From Solibacillus silvestris (lineage in GTDB: Bacteria > Bacillota > Bacilli > Bacillales_A > Planococcaceae): a stretch of DNA of 64,000 bases. Where the stretch lies: assembly GCA_001586195.1 (NCBI GenBank), contig CP014609.1:904001-968000 (forward strand), in the 5' to 3' direction. Position numbers and translations under genes: made by a program. The notes beneath the pieces were generated by a model. It was not told where the DNA came from. It ran no database searches and worked only from the letters and a program-made list of their open reading frames with translations. Below are positions 27,454 to 35,923 of this stretch, piece after piece; positions within the stretch are counted from its first letter, which is position 1; every line of letters begins with the position of its first letter.

Positions 27454-28227
27454 GTGGAACAACAAAAATTTGAAAAAATGTATTTAATGCAAACAGTTCA
27501 AAAAACAATTGTAATATTGCGTGCCTTTACGAAAGAACAGCCAAAGCTTTCTTTAACTGAATTAAATAAAAAGACAGGAATCGGGCTATCTAGCTTGCAA
27601 CGCTTTGTTGCCACACTAGTGTATGAAGGTTTTTTAATCCGGGATGATCGGACGAAGCAGTATCAGCTTGGCCTATCGTTAATCCACTTAGGGAAGCTAG
27701 TTGAGGAAGAATCAAGCATCATTACGATTGCACAGCCCATTCTCCAGCAGCTGAACAAAGCGACGAAAGAAAGTATTTCGATGAGCATTATTGACGGTAA
27801 TGAGCGCCGCTGTATTATGAATATCGAGAGTTCATATGCTTTATCGGCACGTAATCATGTTGGGGATACTTCACCGCTCTATGCCGGAGCCTCTGCTAAA
27901 TCATTGCTGGCCTTTTTACCGCAGGAAGAAATTGATCAGTATTTGGATGAAGTGGCGATGGAGCACGTAACGGAAAATACGGTTGTCGATCGCGAGCAGT
28001 TGTTGGAGCAGCTGCAGGAAATTCGAAAACAGCAATATGTTTTTACACGTGCAGAACGTATTATCGGTGCCTGCTCATTCAGTACGGCGATAATTTCTAA
28101 CGGGCGGCCGGTTGCATCGATTGCAATTATTATTCCGGAAGCGCGCTTTGATGAAGAGCAGTTTGATGAATTACGTGAACTCATTTTACATGCAAAATTC
28201 GATATTGAAAAACAGCTGAATAAATAA
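27454..28227 (+). CDS. IclR family transcriptional regulator
   Basis: 257 residues: N-terminal winged helix (about 15-75; LTELNKKTGIGLSSLQRFVATL) and the IclR effector-binding domain (about 85-250). GTG 27454 is 7-8 bases behind AAAGGGGGG. It lies 148 bases after the CoA transferase gene, so it may have its own promoter. It is the likely local regulator of the island, sensing the substrate or a product; this is inference from position. Confidence 0.9.
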   Translation: MEQQKFEKMYLMQTVQKTIVILRAFTKEQPKLSLTELNKKTGIGLSSLQRFVATLVYEGFLIRDDRTKQYQLGLSLIHLGKLVEEESSIITIAQPILQQLNKATKESISMSIIDGNERRCIMNIESSYALSARNHVGDTSPLYAGASAKSLLAFLPQEEIDQYLDEVAMEHVTENTVVDREQLLEQLQEIRKQQYVFTRAERIIGACSFSTAIISNGRPVASIAIIIPEARFDEEQFDELRELILHAKFDIEKQLNK

Positions 28228-28267
28228 AACAATCCAACCGGGTGTAGAACGGTTGGATTGTTTTTTG
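28228..28267 (+). terminator. terminator after the IclR gene
   Basis: AACAATCCAACC (28228-28239) pairs with GGTTGGATTGTT (28251-28262), T-run follows. Confidence 0.9.
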
Positions 28268-28269
28268 TT

Positions 28270-28313
28270 AAATTAAAAAACACTTTCTGCTCAAAACGAA
28301 CAGAAAGTGTTTT
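28270..28313 (-). terminator. terminator of glyS
   Basis: AAAACACTTTCTG/CAGAAAGTGTTTT stem (28277-28289 with 28301-28313). On the minus strand it is followed by TTTTTTAATTT. Confidence 0.88.
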
Positions 28314-28319
28314 ATAAAA

Positions 28320-29708
28320 TTAGAATTGTAAATGTTTTTCGATATAAGCTTTTACTTCAGCGATCGGCATACGGATTTGTTCCATTGAATCGCGGTGACG
28401 AACTGTTACTTGACCGTCTTCTTTTGAATCGAAATCGTACGTAATACAGAATGGTGTACCGATTTCATCTTGGCGGCGGTAACGTTTACCGATCGATTGT
28501 GACTCATCGTAATCAACCGGGAATGCTTTACGCAAGTCAGCCCAAACGTCGCCAGCTTCTTCAGATAACTTTTTAGAAAGTGGCAATACTGCTGCTTTAA
28601 ATGGAGCTAGAGCAGGGTGGAAGCGTAATACTGTACGCGTATCATCGCCCTCTAATTGCTCTTCTTCATATGCATCACATAAGAATGCCAATGTTACACG
28701 GTCTGCACCTAATGATGGCTCGATGCAGTATGGTACATAGCGCTCATTTGAAACAGGATCGATGTAAGTGAAATCTTCACCTGAATGTTCCATATGCTGC
28801 TTTAAGTCGTAATCTGTACGGTCTGCGATACCCCATAGTTCGCCCCATCCGAATGGGAAGCGGAATTCGATATCTGTTGTCGCATTTGAATAGTGTGAAA
28901 GCTCATCATCTTCATGGTCACGTAAACGCATTGAATCTTCTTTCATACCTAATGCAAGAAGCCAGTTTTTACAGAACTCTTTCCAGTATGAGTGCCATTC
29001 AAGATCTTCACCCGGTTTACAGAAGAATTCAAGTTCCATTTGTTCGAATTCACGAGTACGGAATGTGAAGTTACCTGGTGTGATCTCATTTCGGAAAGAT
29101 TTACCGATTTGTGCGATACCGAATGGTGTTTTTTTACGCATTGAACGCTGAACGTTTTTAAAGTTTACGAAAATACCTTGTGCTGTTTCAGGACGAAGGT
29201 AGATTTCGTTTGAAGAAGATTCAGTTACACCTTGGTGCGTTTTGAACATTAAGTTGAATTGGCGGATATCTGTGAAGTCGATTTTTCCGCAGTCAGGACA
29301 AGCTACTTCAAGCTCTTCCATTTTTTCTTTCATTTGATCGAAAGTCATACCGTCAACGATAATTTCTTTGCCTGTTTTTGTTAAAGAAGCATCTTCAATC
29401 AATTTATCTGCACGGTGACGCGCTTTACATGCTTTACAGTCGATCATCGGGTCGTTGAAGTTACCTACGTGACCAGATGCAACCCATGCTTTAGGATTCA
29501 TCAAAATTGCAGCATCCAAGCCTACGTTATGTTCTGATTCCTGAACGAATTTTAGCCACCAAGCTTTTTTTACGTTGTTTTTAAGTTCTACACCAAGTGG
29601 ACCGTAATCCCAAGTGTTTGCTAAACCACCATAAATATCAGATCCAGGAAATACGAATCCGCGGTGTTTTGCTAATGATACAATTGTCTCCATTGATTTT
29701 TCTGCCAT
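28320..29708 (-). CDS. glyS: glycyl-tRNA synthetase (alpha2, class II)
   Basis: 462-residue homodimeric GlyRS, charging tRNA-Gly. Class II core motifs are present (FRNEITPG motif 2 region, [28 protein letters not shown] motif 3), with a zinc-type Cys insertion (CKACKARH) and an anticodon-binding domain at the end. B. subtilis has the unrelated glyQ-glyS tetrameric enzyme at this locus; the single-gene form is as in Staphylococcus. ATG 29708 follows AGGAGG. Expression is controlled by the T-box upstream. Confidence 0.97.
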   Translation of the reverse strand: MAEKSMETIVSLAKHRGFVFPGSDIYGGLANTWDYGPLGVELKNNVKKAWWLKFVQESEHNVGLDAAILMNPKAWVASGHVGNFNDPMIDCKACKARHRADKLIEDASLTKTGKEIIVDGMTFDQMKEKMEELEVACPDCGKIDFTDIRQFNLMFKTHQGVTESSSNEIYLRPETAQGIFVNFKNVQRSMRKKTPFGIAQIGKSFRNEITPGNFTFRTREFEQMELEFFCKPGEDLEWHSYWKEFCKNWLLALGMKEDSMRLRDHEDDELSHYSNATTDIEFRFPFGWGELWGIADRTDYDLKQHMEHSGEDFTYIDPVSNERYVPYCIEPSLGADRVTLAFLCDAYEEEQLEGDDTRTVLRFHPALAPFKAAVLPLSKKLSEEAGDVWADLRKAFPVDYDESQSIGKRYRRQDEIGTPFCITYDFDSKEDGQVTVRHRDSMEQIRMPIAEVKAYIEKHLQF

Positions 29709-29730
29709 GAAAAAAACCTCCTATAAATAT

Positions 29731-29917
29731 TTAATCAATTATGCCTCGGCATAATTGCGTCCAGATTTTTAGACCCTCAGGATGTGGGTCAGTAAGCCGT
29801 TGTCACAGAATGTGACGTATTTAGGCTGACTTCTTTTTTCATCTAAAAAATCTGTGACATCTGCCAGAGCTTATTTTTATTCAGCGAGTGTATAAACACC
29901 CGCTGAATAAAAATAAA
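29731..29917 (-). repeat. Structured dispersed element, family C, copy 1 (glyS leader)
   Basis: Read in the glyS direction: hairpin TTATTTTTATTCAGCG..CGCTGAATAAAAATAA (29916-29871), then GGCAGATGTCAC, and an AGATTTTTTAGA/TCTAAAAATCT stem. The stem encloses smaller hairpins (GTCACA/TGTGAC; GTCAG/CTGAC). GGACGC and the palindrome CAATTATGCCGAGGCATAATTG (29757-29736, one internal mismatch pair) follow. The element ends about 27 bases before the glyS start. The same layout, with covarying bases, precedes cobU. Confidence 0.82.
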
Positions 29918-29918
29918 A

Positions 29919-30158
29919 GCACCCGTCTCCGGGCACAAAAGCTCTGCCCGGGGACGAGTGCATCAAGACGATGTACCCGCGGTTCCACCCCGCTTGTTTT
30001 TAAATAAATAAAAACCTCTTTTATAAAAATAGCTCAGGGGTGCCGTTTCTCAATTCAATGTAGGCTTGCACTATCCCTACTCGCTTATGTTAGAATTGAT
30101 ACTTATAAATCCCTTCATCGCTTACATATTAATAATCATAAACAACAAGTGAGTTGTT
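29919..30158 (-). promoter_or_regulatory. glycine T-box riboswitch of glyS
   Basis: Leader RNA that senses uncharged tRNA-Gly. On the minus strand the T-box core GGGTGGAACCGCGG lies at 29990-29977. The probable GGC specifier codon is at 30044-30042 in AAACGGCACC. A strong terminator pairs 29961-29944 with 29935-29919 (GCACTCGTCCCCGGGCA type stem) and a T-rich tract follows. Uncharged tRNA-Gly would stabilise the antiterminator and allow glyS transcription. Confidence 0.92.
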
Positions 30159-30165
30159 CGGTAAT

Positions 30166-30194
30166 ATTGTAGCATGGGTTTGTTTTCTTCGCAA
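30166..30194 (-). promoter_or_regulatory. sigma-A promoter of the glyS T-box transcript
   Basis: Minus strand TTGCGA (30194-30189), 17 bases, TACAAT (30171-30166). A divergent TATAAT for ccpN lies at 30212-30217; with a 17-base spacer its -35 would be the same 30189-30194 block. Confidence 0.8.
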
Positions 30195-30251
30195 TATAGA
30201 AGGAAATAGTATATAATAATTAATGAAAAAGTATAACATTATTTGAAGCGG

Positions 30252-30890
30252 GTGAGTCCAATCGAACTCAATAAACGTCAAGATGTAATCTTGCAAATTG
30301 TAAAAGAAAATGGCCCTATTACGGGCGAACATATCGCAGAGCGCCTTGGATTAACGCGCGCTACTTTGAGACCTGATCTAGCTATACTAACGATGGCTGG
30401 ATTTTTAGATGCGCGTCCACGTGTGGGCTACTTCTATGCAGGAAAAAAAACAACGGCAGCCTTTACGGAATCAATGCTGAATTTAAAAGTGAAAGATTTC
30501 CAGTCAATCCCGGTAGTTGTTCCCGATGATATGACGGTGTATGATGCGATTATCCATATGTTTTCCGAGGATGTCGGAACACTATTCGTTATTGATAAAG
30601 ATGAAATATTACAAGGTGTGCTATCTCGAAAAGATTTACTGCGTTCCAGTATCGGAACACAGGATTTAAATAAAATGCCTGTGCATATAATAATGACGAG
30701 AATGCCGAACATCGCCTATTGTGTTAATTCGGATTCATTAATCGTGGCGGCTAAAAAGTTAATAGAACGAGAAATCGATTCCATGCCGGTTGTTGAAGAA
30801 ACAGAGCGGGGATTAGTCATTACCGGGCGGTTAACGAAGACGAATATTACACGTGCGTTTATTTCGTTAGCAGAAACGCATGATTTATAG
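30252..30890 (+). CDS. ccpN: CcpN-type regulator with HTH and CBS pair
   Basis: 213 residues. N-terminal winged helix (about 1-60; GEHIAERLGLTRATLRPDLAIL) followed by two CBS domains (about 75-205). CcpN represses gluconeogenic genes (gapB, pckA) in B. subtilis in response to cell energy state. I prefer GTG 30252 because the resulting MSPIELNKRQ matches the B. subtilis start; TTG 30243 is possible and neither has a strong RBS. It is followed by ppsR 8 bases later, as in other Bacillales. Confidence 0.94.
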   Translation: MSPIELNKRQDVILQIVKENGPITGEHIAERLGLTRATLRPDLAILTMAGFLDARPRVGYFYAGKKTTAAFTESMLNLKVKDFQSIPVVVPDDMTVYDAIIHMFSEDVGTLFVIDKDEILQGVLSRKDLLRSSIGTQDLNKMPVHIIMTRMPNIAYCVNSDSLIVAAKKLIEREIDSMPVVEETERGLVITGRLTKTNITRAFISLAETHDL

Positions 30891-30898
30891 GTGATCTC

Positions 30899-31711
30899 AT
30901 GAAAAAATTGACTATATTTGTTGTGTCAGATTCGGTCGGTGAAACTGGAGAAGCTGCTGTGAAAGCAGTAGTAAGCCAGTTTCGGCCAAATTTCGAAAAA
31001 GTAAGGATTCGAAAGTTTCCTCATATTGCGAATGTTGATGTACTGGAAAAAATTGTCCAAATTGCGATTGCAAATGAGGCAACCATTGTTTTTACGCTAG
31101 TTGAAAAGCAGATGAGACAGGCACTTCAAAAAATTGCAAGTGAATATAAAGTGCATGCAATCGACTTATTGGGGTCGATGCTTGATTTGATCGAAACTTC
31201 TTTTGATGAAATGCCATTGCAAAAGCCTGGACTTGTACATCAATTGGATGATGATTATTTTAAAAAGATCGAAGCGATTGAATTTGCTGTTAAATATGAT
31301 GACGGCCAGGACCCGCGCGGCATTTTGTTGGCGGATATTGTGTTGGTCGGTGTATCAAGAACATCCAAAACTCCTTTATCGCAATATTTGGCGCATAAAC
31401 GATATAAAGTGGCAAACGTGCCGCTTGTTCCGGAAGTGGAACCCCCTATAGAATTAATGCAAATCGATCCGAAAAAATGTTTTGGGTTAGTCATTACACC
31501 GGAAAAGCTCAATAATATCCGGAAAGAGCGCTTAATAACTTTAGGATTAACGGAAAATGCATTTTATGCGCAACATAGTAGAATTGAGCAGGAAATTAGC
31601 TATTTTTATAGTATTGTTGATAAAATAGGTTGTCGAACGATTGATGTGACGAATCGTGCTGTCGAAGAAACAGCGCACAAAATAATTGATATGCTAGAGC
31701 TTGATTGTTGA
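30899..31711 (+). CDS. ppsR: pyruvate, phosphate dikinase regulatory protein (PpsR/YqfL type)
   Basis: 270 residues of the DUF299 bifunctional kinase/pyrophosphorylase family, which reversibly phosphorylates PPDK or PEP synthase. The P-loop GVSRTSKT is at 151-158 and the N-terminal motif is VVSDSVGETGE. It is coupled to ccpN, consistent with joint control of gluconeogenesis. RBS GGTGATC is modest. Confidence 0.94.
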   Translation: MKKLTIFVVSDSVGETGEAAVKAVVSQFRPNFEKVRIRKFPHIANVDVLEKIVQIAIANEATIVFTLVEKQMRQALQKIASEYKVHAIDLLGSMLDLIETSFDEMPLQKPGLVHQLDDDYFKKIEAIEFAVKYDDGQDPRGILLADIVLVGVSRTSKTPLSQYLAHKRYKVANVPLVPEVEPPIELMQIDPKKCFGLVITPEKLNNIRKERLITLGLTENAFYAQHSRIEQEISYFYSIVDKIGCRTIDVTNRAVEETAHKIIDMLELDC

Positions 31712-31723
31712 TAGCAACTGAAG

Positions 31724-31757
31724 CCGCCTCTCCAAAAAGGAAGAGGAGGTTTTTTTG
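31724..31757 (+). terminator. terminator after ppsR
   Basis: CCgCCTCT pairs with AGAGGaGG around a short loop, followed by seven T. The following gap to 32023 is very AT-rich; it holds TATAAT-like blocks near 31905 and 31975, presumably dnaG promoters, and no gene. Confidence 0.8.
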
Positions 31758-32023
31758 GTGGAATAATATTCGCGTTTTTTTAGAAACTAAGTGAACTATA
31801 CTTTTGTTTCAGAAAACCTTTTGTATTTTGCTGAATTTCGACATTTATAGTTATATTCTGATTATTTTTTTGAAATTATATAGCAAGTATAGTCTTTTTG
31901 TTTTATAATAATAAAATTGTGGTAAAAATATTTATTATAGGGTAATTACAAATTTATTAAAGAATTTTGTCGTATTATAGAGGAAATTTGTAATTTATCT
32001 CGAATACTGTAGATGGTGATAAT

Positions 32024-33853
32024 ATGGCTGGAAAAATACCCGAACATGTGATTGAACAAATTCGTTCGCAGTCCGATATAGTCGATGTCATTAGCGATTA
32101 TATGCAGTTAACGAAAAGAGGGCGCAACTATTTTGGATTATGTCCATTCCATGGTGAGCAAACACCCTCTTTTTCCGTATCCAGCGATAAACAGATATTT
32201 CACTGTTTTGGCTGTGGGGCAGGAGGAAACGCCATTACCTTTGTAATGGATATGGAACATCTGTCGTTTCCGGATGCACTCATTAAACTAAGTCAACGTG
32301 CGGGAATCCCGCTTGAAATGGAATTGTCGACCGATCAATCGATGTCGAATTCGCCCATTTCAAAAAAAGAGCAGCAAATGCGAGAGGCTCATACGTTTGC
32401 AGTGGAGTTTTATCATCATATTTTAATGAATACAGAAGATGGCGAACCTGCATTAAATTATTTGCTTGAAAGAGGATTTACACGTGAGCAAATCGAAACA
32501 CATCAGATAGGATGGGCGTTACCGAACTGGGACACGCTGTCCATCTTACTGGAGCGCAAAGGATATGATCCGGAAGAAATGGCCGAAAGCGGTCTGATCA
32601 TTCGTAAAGAAAGTGATGATAGCTACTTTGACCGTTTCCGGGGACGGATTATGTTTCCGATTCGAGATGAAAATGGAAAAACGATTGCATTTTCAGGCAG
32701 GATTTTGAATTCCGATGGCGAAGATGCTAAGTACTTAAATAGTCCTGAAACGCCGATCTTCCATAAAAGTCAAGTACTTTATAATTTGGATAAGGCGCGG
32801 GCATCCATTCGTAAATCAAGACAAGTAATTTTAATGGAAGGCTTTATTGATGTTTTAGCAGCAAACCAGGCGGGCATATACAATGCTGTAGCAACGATGG
32901 GTACGTCTCTTACGCCCCAGCATATTACAAAGCTCAAACGCTTAGTTCAGCAAATTACGATTTGCTATGATGGTGATAATGCTGGTTTTGAGGCTGCCAA
33001 GCGCGCTGCACAAATGCTTCATCAAGAACAGATTAAAGTTGAGGTCGCTGTTTTACCAGATAAACTTGATCCGGACGAATATATTCGTACACACGGACAA
33101 GAGGCATTTAAAAATCAAATAATAGAAAAGCCGCACGCGTATATTGCATTTATGATGATGCATGCGAAACGCGGCAAAAATTTCCAATTTGAAAATGACA
33201 CACTTCAATACATTCAAGAAGTTCTGGAAACATTAAAAAATAATACTTCTCCAACTGAACGTGATTTATACATTCGCCAATTGGCAAATGAAACAAATAT
33301 TTCCCATGAGGCAATCAGCACCCAATTAAGAAAAATGGTCGCGGATAATGTAAAAGAGCAGAAACGCGATCAAAAAATGGTGGAAGAACCAACTGTCCTA
33401 CTCCAAAGGGAGCGTAAAAAAGACGCAACAGACCGTGCCGAAAGTATACTTTTAGCACATATGTTGCATGATGTAAATATTGTGAATAAAGTTCTCAGAG
33501 AGGGAAATAACGAACCTTTCATCCATGAGGAATATTTATCCGTATTTGTACGTTTAATTGGTTTTTATGAAGAATATGAAATGGCTGATTTCCATCGATT
33601 CGTCGAAGTGTTGGATGATCATGATTTACGAAAAATCGTGATGGATGCTGCGTTACTTGAGCGTGACCCTGATAATGGTGAAGCGGAAATAATTGATTGT
33701 TTAAAGCAAATCGAAAAACGCCGATTAGAACTTAAGATTGAACAATTAAAGCACGATCAAAAAGAAGCAGAAAAAATGCATGAGCATAGACGAGCACTTG
33801 AGATTGCCCAACAAATAATTAACTTAAATAGAAAGATAAAAATGGGCGTTTAA
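32024..33853 (+). CDS. dnaG: DNA primase
   Basis: 609-residue replication primase. The CHC2 zinc ribbon is Cys40, His43, Cys61 and Cys64. The Toprim catalytic core (about 260-345) contains LMEGFIDV and the acidic DGDNAG. The C-terminal helicase-binding domain follows. ATG 32024 follows GGTGAT. It is separated from sigA by 30 bases, the conserved macromolecular-synthesis operon. Confidence 0.98.
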   Translation: MAGKIPEHVIEQIRSQSDIVDVISDYMQLTKRGRNYFGLCPFHGEQTPSFSVSSDKQIFHCFGCGAGGNAITFVMDMEHLSFPDALIKLSQRAGIPLEMELSTDQSMSNSPISKKEQQMREAHTFAVEFYHHILMNTEDGEPALNYLLERGFTREQIETHQIGWALPNWDTLSILLERKGYDPEEMAESGLIIRKESDDSYFDRFRGRIMFPIRDENGKTIAFSGRILNSDGEDAKYLNSPETPIFHKSQVLYNLDKARASIRKSRQVILMEGFIDVLAANQAGIYNAVATMGTSLTPQHITKLKRLVQQITICYDGDNAGFEAAKRAAQMLHQEQIKVEVAVLPDKLDPDEYIRTHGQEAFKNQIIEKPHAYIAFMMMHAKRGKNFQFENDTLQYIQEVLETLKNNTSPTERDLYIRQLANETNISHEAISTQLRKMVADNVKEQKRDQKMVEEPTVLLQRERKKDATDRAESILLAHMLHDVNIVNKVLREGNNEPFIHEEYLSVFVRLIGFYEEYEMADFHRFVEVLDDHDLRKIVMDAALLERDPDNGEAEIIDCLKQIEKRRLELKIEQLKHDQKEAEKMHEHRRALEIAQQIINLNRKIKMGV

Positions 33854-33883
33854 CGCGATTTGTTTTTAGAAGGAGGAAGGTTT

Positions 33884-35011
33884 ATGGCGGACAAGTCAAA
33901 ACATTCAAAAGATACGGTAGTGAACGGGGTTTCATTAGAGCAGGTAAAAAAGCAACTTTTAGCTAAAGCAAAACAGGTTGGCGAAATGTCAATGAAGGAA
34001 ATCTCTGATACATTAGCATTTTTTGAACTGGAGAACGAAGAGATTTTCAACTTTGCCGATGAAATCGAAAAAAATGATGTAACAGTTGAAGGAAAAGAAG
34101 AATTTGAAGAAGAAGCACTTTCTAAGCAAGAATCAAGTGAAGAAGCTTTCGACTTAAATGATTTAAGTGTTCCTCCTGGCGTTAAAATTAATGACCCGGT
34201 ACGTATGTATTTAAAAGAAATCGGACGTGTGGATTTACTTTCCGCAGATCAGGAAATTCGTTTGGCGGAACGTATTGAACAAGGTGACGAAGAAGCACGT
34301 AAACGTCTGGCAGAAGCTAATTTACGTCTTGTAGTTTCGATTGCTAAACGCTATGTAGGTCGTGGAATGTTGTTCTTGGATCTTATTCAAGAAGGAAATA
34401 TGGGTCTGATTAAAGCAGTTGAAAAATTTGACCACCGTAAAGGGTTCAAGTTCTCGACTTATGCAACTTGGTGGATTCGTCAAGCGATTACACGTGCGAT
34501 TGCAGACCAGGCCCGCACAATCCGTATTCCAGTACACATGGTTGAAACAATCAACAAATTAATCCGTGTACAACGTCAGCTTCTTCAGGATTTAGGCCGT
34601 GAACCATCTCCGGAGGAAATTGGAGAAGAAATGGATTTAACACCTGAAAAAGTTCGTGAAATTTTAAAAATTGCACAAGAGCCTGTATCATTGGAAACTC
34701 CAATTGGGGAAGAAGATGATTCACATTTAGGTGATTTCATCGAAGACTCAGAAGCACAATCTCCTTCTGATCATGCAGCATATGAGTTATTGAAGGAACA
34801 GTTGGAAGACGTGCTGGATACATTAACAGACCGTGAAGAAAACGTATTGCGTTTACGTTTTGGTTTAGATGACGGCCGTACGCGAACTTTGGAAGAAGTA
34901 GGTAAAGTGTTTGGCGTTACACGTGAACGTATTCGTCAAATCGAGGCGAAAGCATTACGTAAACTTCGTCATCCATCTCGCTCAAAACGCTTAAAAGATT
35001 TCTTAGAATAA
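33884..35011 (+). CDS. sigA: RNA polymerase primary sigma factor SigA
   Basis: 375-residue housekeeping sigma-70 factor. N-terminal acidic region, region 1.2 ([11 protein letters not shown]), region 2 with the -10 recognition helix [18 protein letters not shown], region 3, and region 4.2 with the HTH ([20 protein letters not shown]). ATG 33884 lies behind AGAAGGAGGAAGG. It is cotranscribed with dnaG and ends at a strong terminator. Confidence 0.98.
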   Translation: MADKSKHSKDTVVNGVSLEQVKKQLLAKAKQVGEMSMKEISDTLAFFELENEEIFNFADEIEKNDVTVEGKEEFEEEALSKQESSEEAFDLNDLSVPPGVKINDPVRMYLKEIGRVDLLSADQEIRLAERIEQGDEEARKRLAEANLRLVVSIAKRYVGRGMLFLDLIQEGNMGLIKAVEKFDHRKGFKFSTYATWWIRQAITRAIADQARTIRIPVHMVETINKLIRVQRQLLQDLGREPSPEEIGEEMDLTPEKVREILKIAQEPVSLETPIGEEDDSHLGDFIEDSEAQSPSDHAAYELLKEQLEDVLDTLTDREENVLRLRFGLDDGRTRTLEEVGKVFGVTRERIRQIEAKALRKLRHPSRSKRLKDFLE

Positions 35012-35020
35012 GCTAAACAG

Positions 35021-35058
35021 GAAAAAGATGAAGGAGTATTTTACTCTTCATCTTTTTT
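35021..35058 (+). terminator. terminator after sigA
   Basis: AAAAAGATGAAG..CTTCATCTTTTT stem with inner GAGTA/TACTC and a T-run. Confidence 0.9.
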
Positions 35059-35182
35059 TGTGTAAATATAGCAGGTAATTACTATTTTCCAAGAATAATG
35101 GTATTGCTTTTTACCGATGTTGTTTATTCGTGAATTATTTACAATATGATGTAGCATATAAATACAGATTTGGAGCGAAACG

Positions 35183-35737
35183 ATGTCAAATCCAAAGAAA
35201 CAAATTATTATGAATGAAATCACGTTCTGGAAACAAAATAAAATGTTACCAGAACATTATTGCGATTTTTTGATGTCCCTTTATTCGGAAGGAAATCATC
35301 AAGAAGAGATTGAAGGAAAATCAAAAAATGCCGTCATAAATGTCGAAAAACGAAAAAACCGCAATCTATCGATGTTCTTTCCAATCAGTGCATTTGTTAT
35401 GTTGTTGCTACTGTTTACAATGCAGTTCGAATGGGTTGTCATTGCTGTTGCCGCAGTTTTTGCAACAGGCTGTCTGATCGGGGCTATCTATTTTGCAAAA
35501 AGAAACCATCTCATGGCAGTGATGCTGCAGCTGGCGACCGCTTTAGCGATTTTAGGTGTAACATTGAAAGTGAGTACAACATATTTTGCCGGCAATAATG
35601 AAATGCTTTATATCATCCTTATTGTGAACTGTCTATTCTGGCTGTTAAGCGGTGTCGTGCTGAAAATTATTTATTTTACGATCTCAGGCGTTCTTGGGTT
35701 AATTGCCATTATTAGTGCATGGATTTACTTCCTGTAG
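35183..35737 (+). CDS. membrane protein of unknown function
   Basis: 184 residues. A soluble N-terminal domain (about 1-65; EITFWKQNKMLPEHYCDFLMSLY) is followed by four to five membrane helices (about 66-184). The N-terminal pattern resembles DUF2157-type proteins, but I cannot confirm this. TTGGAGCG serves as RBS. It sits alone between sigA and an acyl-CoA dehydrogenase gene. Confidence 0.75.
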   Translation: MSNPKKQIIMNEITFWKQNKMLPEHYCDFLMSLYSEGNHQEEIEGKSKNAVINVEKRKNRNLSMFFPISAFVMLLLLFTMQFEWVVIAVAAVFATGCLIGAIYFAKRNHLMAVMLQLATALAILGVTLKVSTTYFAGNNEMLYIILIVNCLFWLLSGVVLKIIYFTISGVLGLIAIISAWIYFL

Positions 35738-35923
35738 GAACATCAAAATAATACATAAACTTATACTATTCTTTTAAGCTATGCAGAAGAAATGAAACTT
35801 TTCTGCATGGCTTTTTTGTATTGTTTTACAAAATACTCTGCAAAATACATATATTTTCTGTAAAAATACATATTTTTAGATTACAATAGAATTGAAATGA
35901 AATAGGCTGAGAGGATGAATGGT

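Noticed and set aside
18514-29730. Recent transposon or prophage as carrier of the recO-glyS insertion
   Set aside because: No transposase, integrase, tRNA target or terminal repeats are visible, and codon use appears like that of the neighbours. Transfer remains possible but is not shown.
35793-35798. TGAAAC upstream of the acyl-CoA dehydrogenase gene
   Set aside because: The base block 16 positions downstream is not CGTA. The same holds for TGAAAC at 55494-55499.
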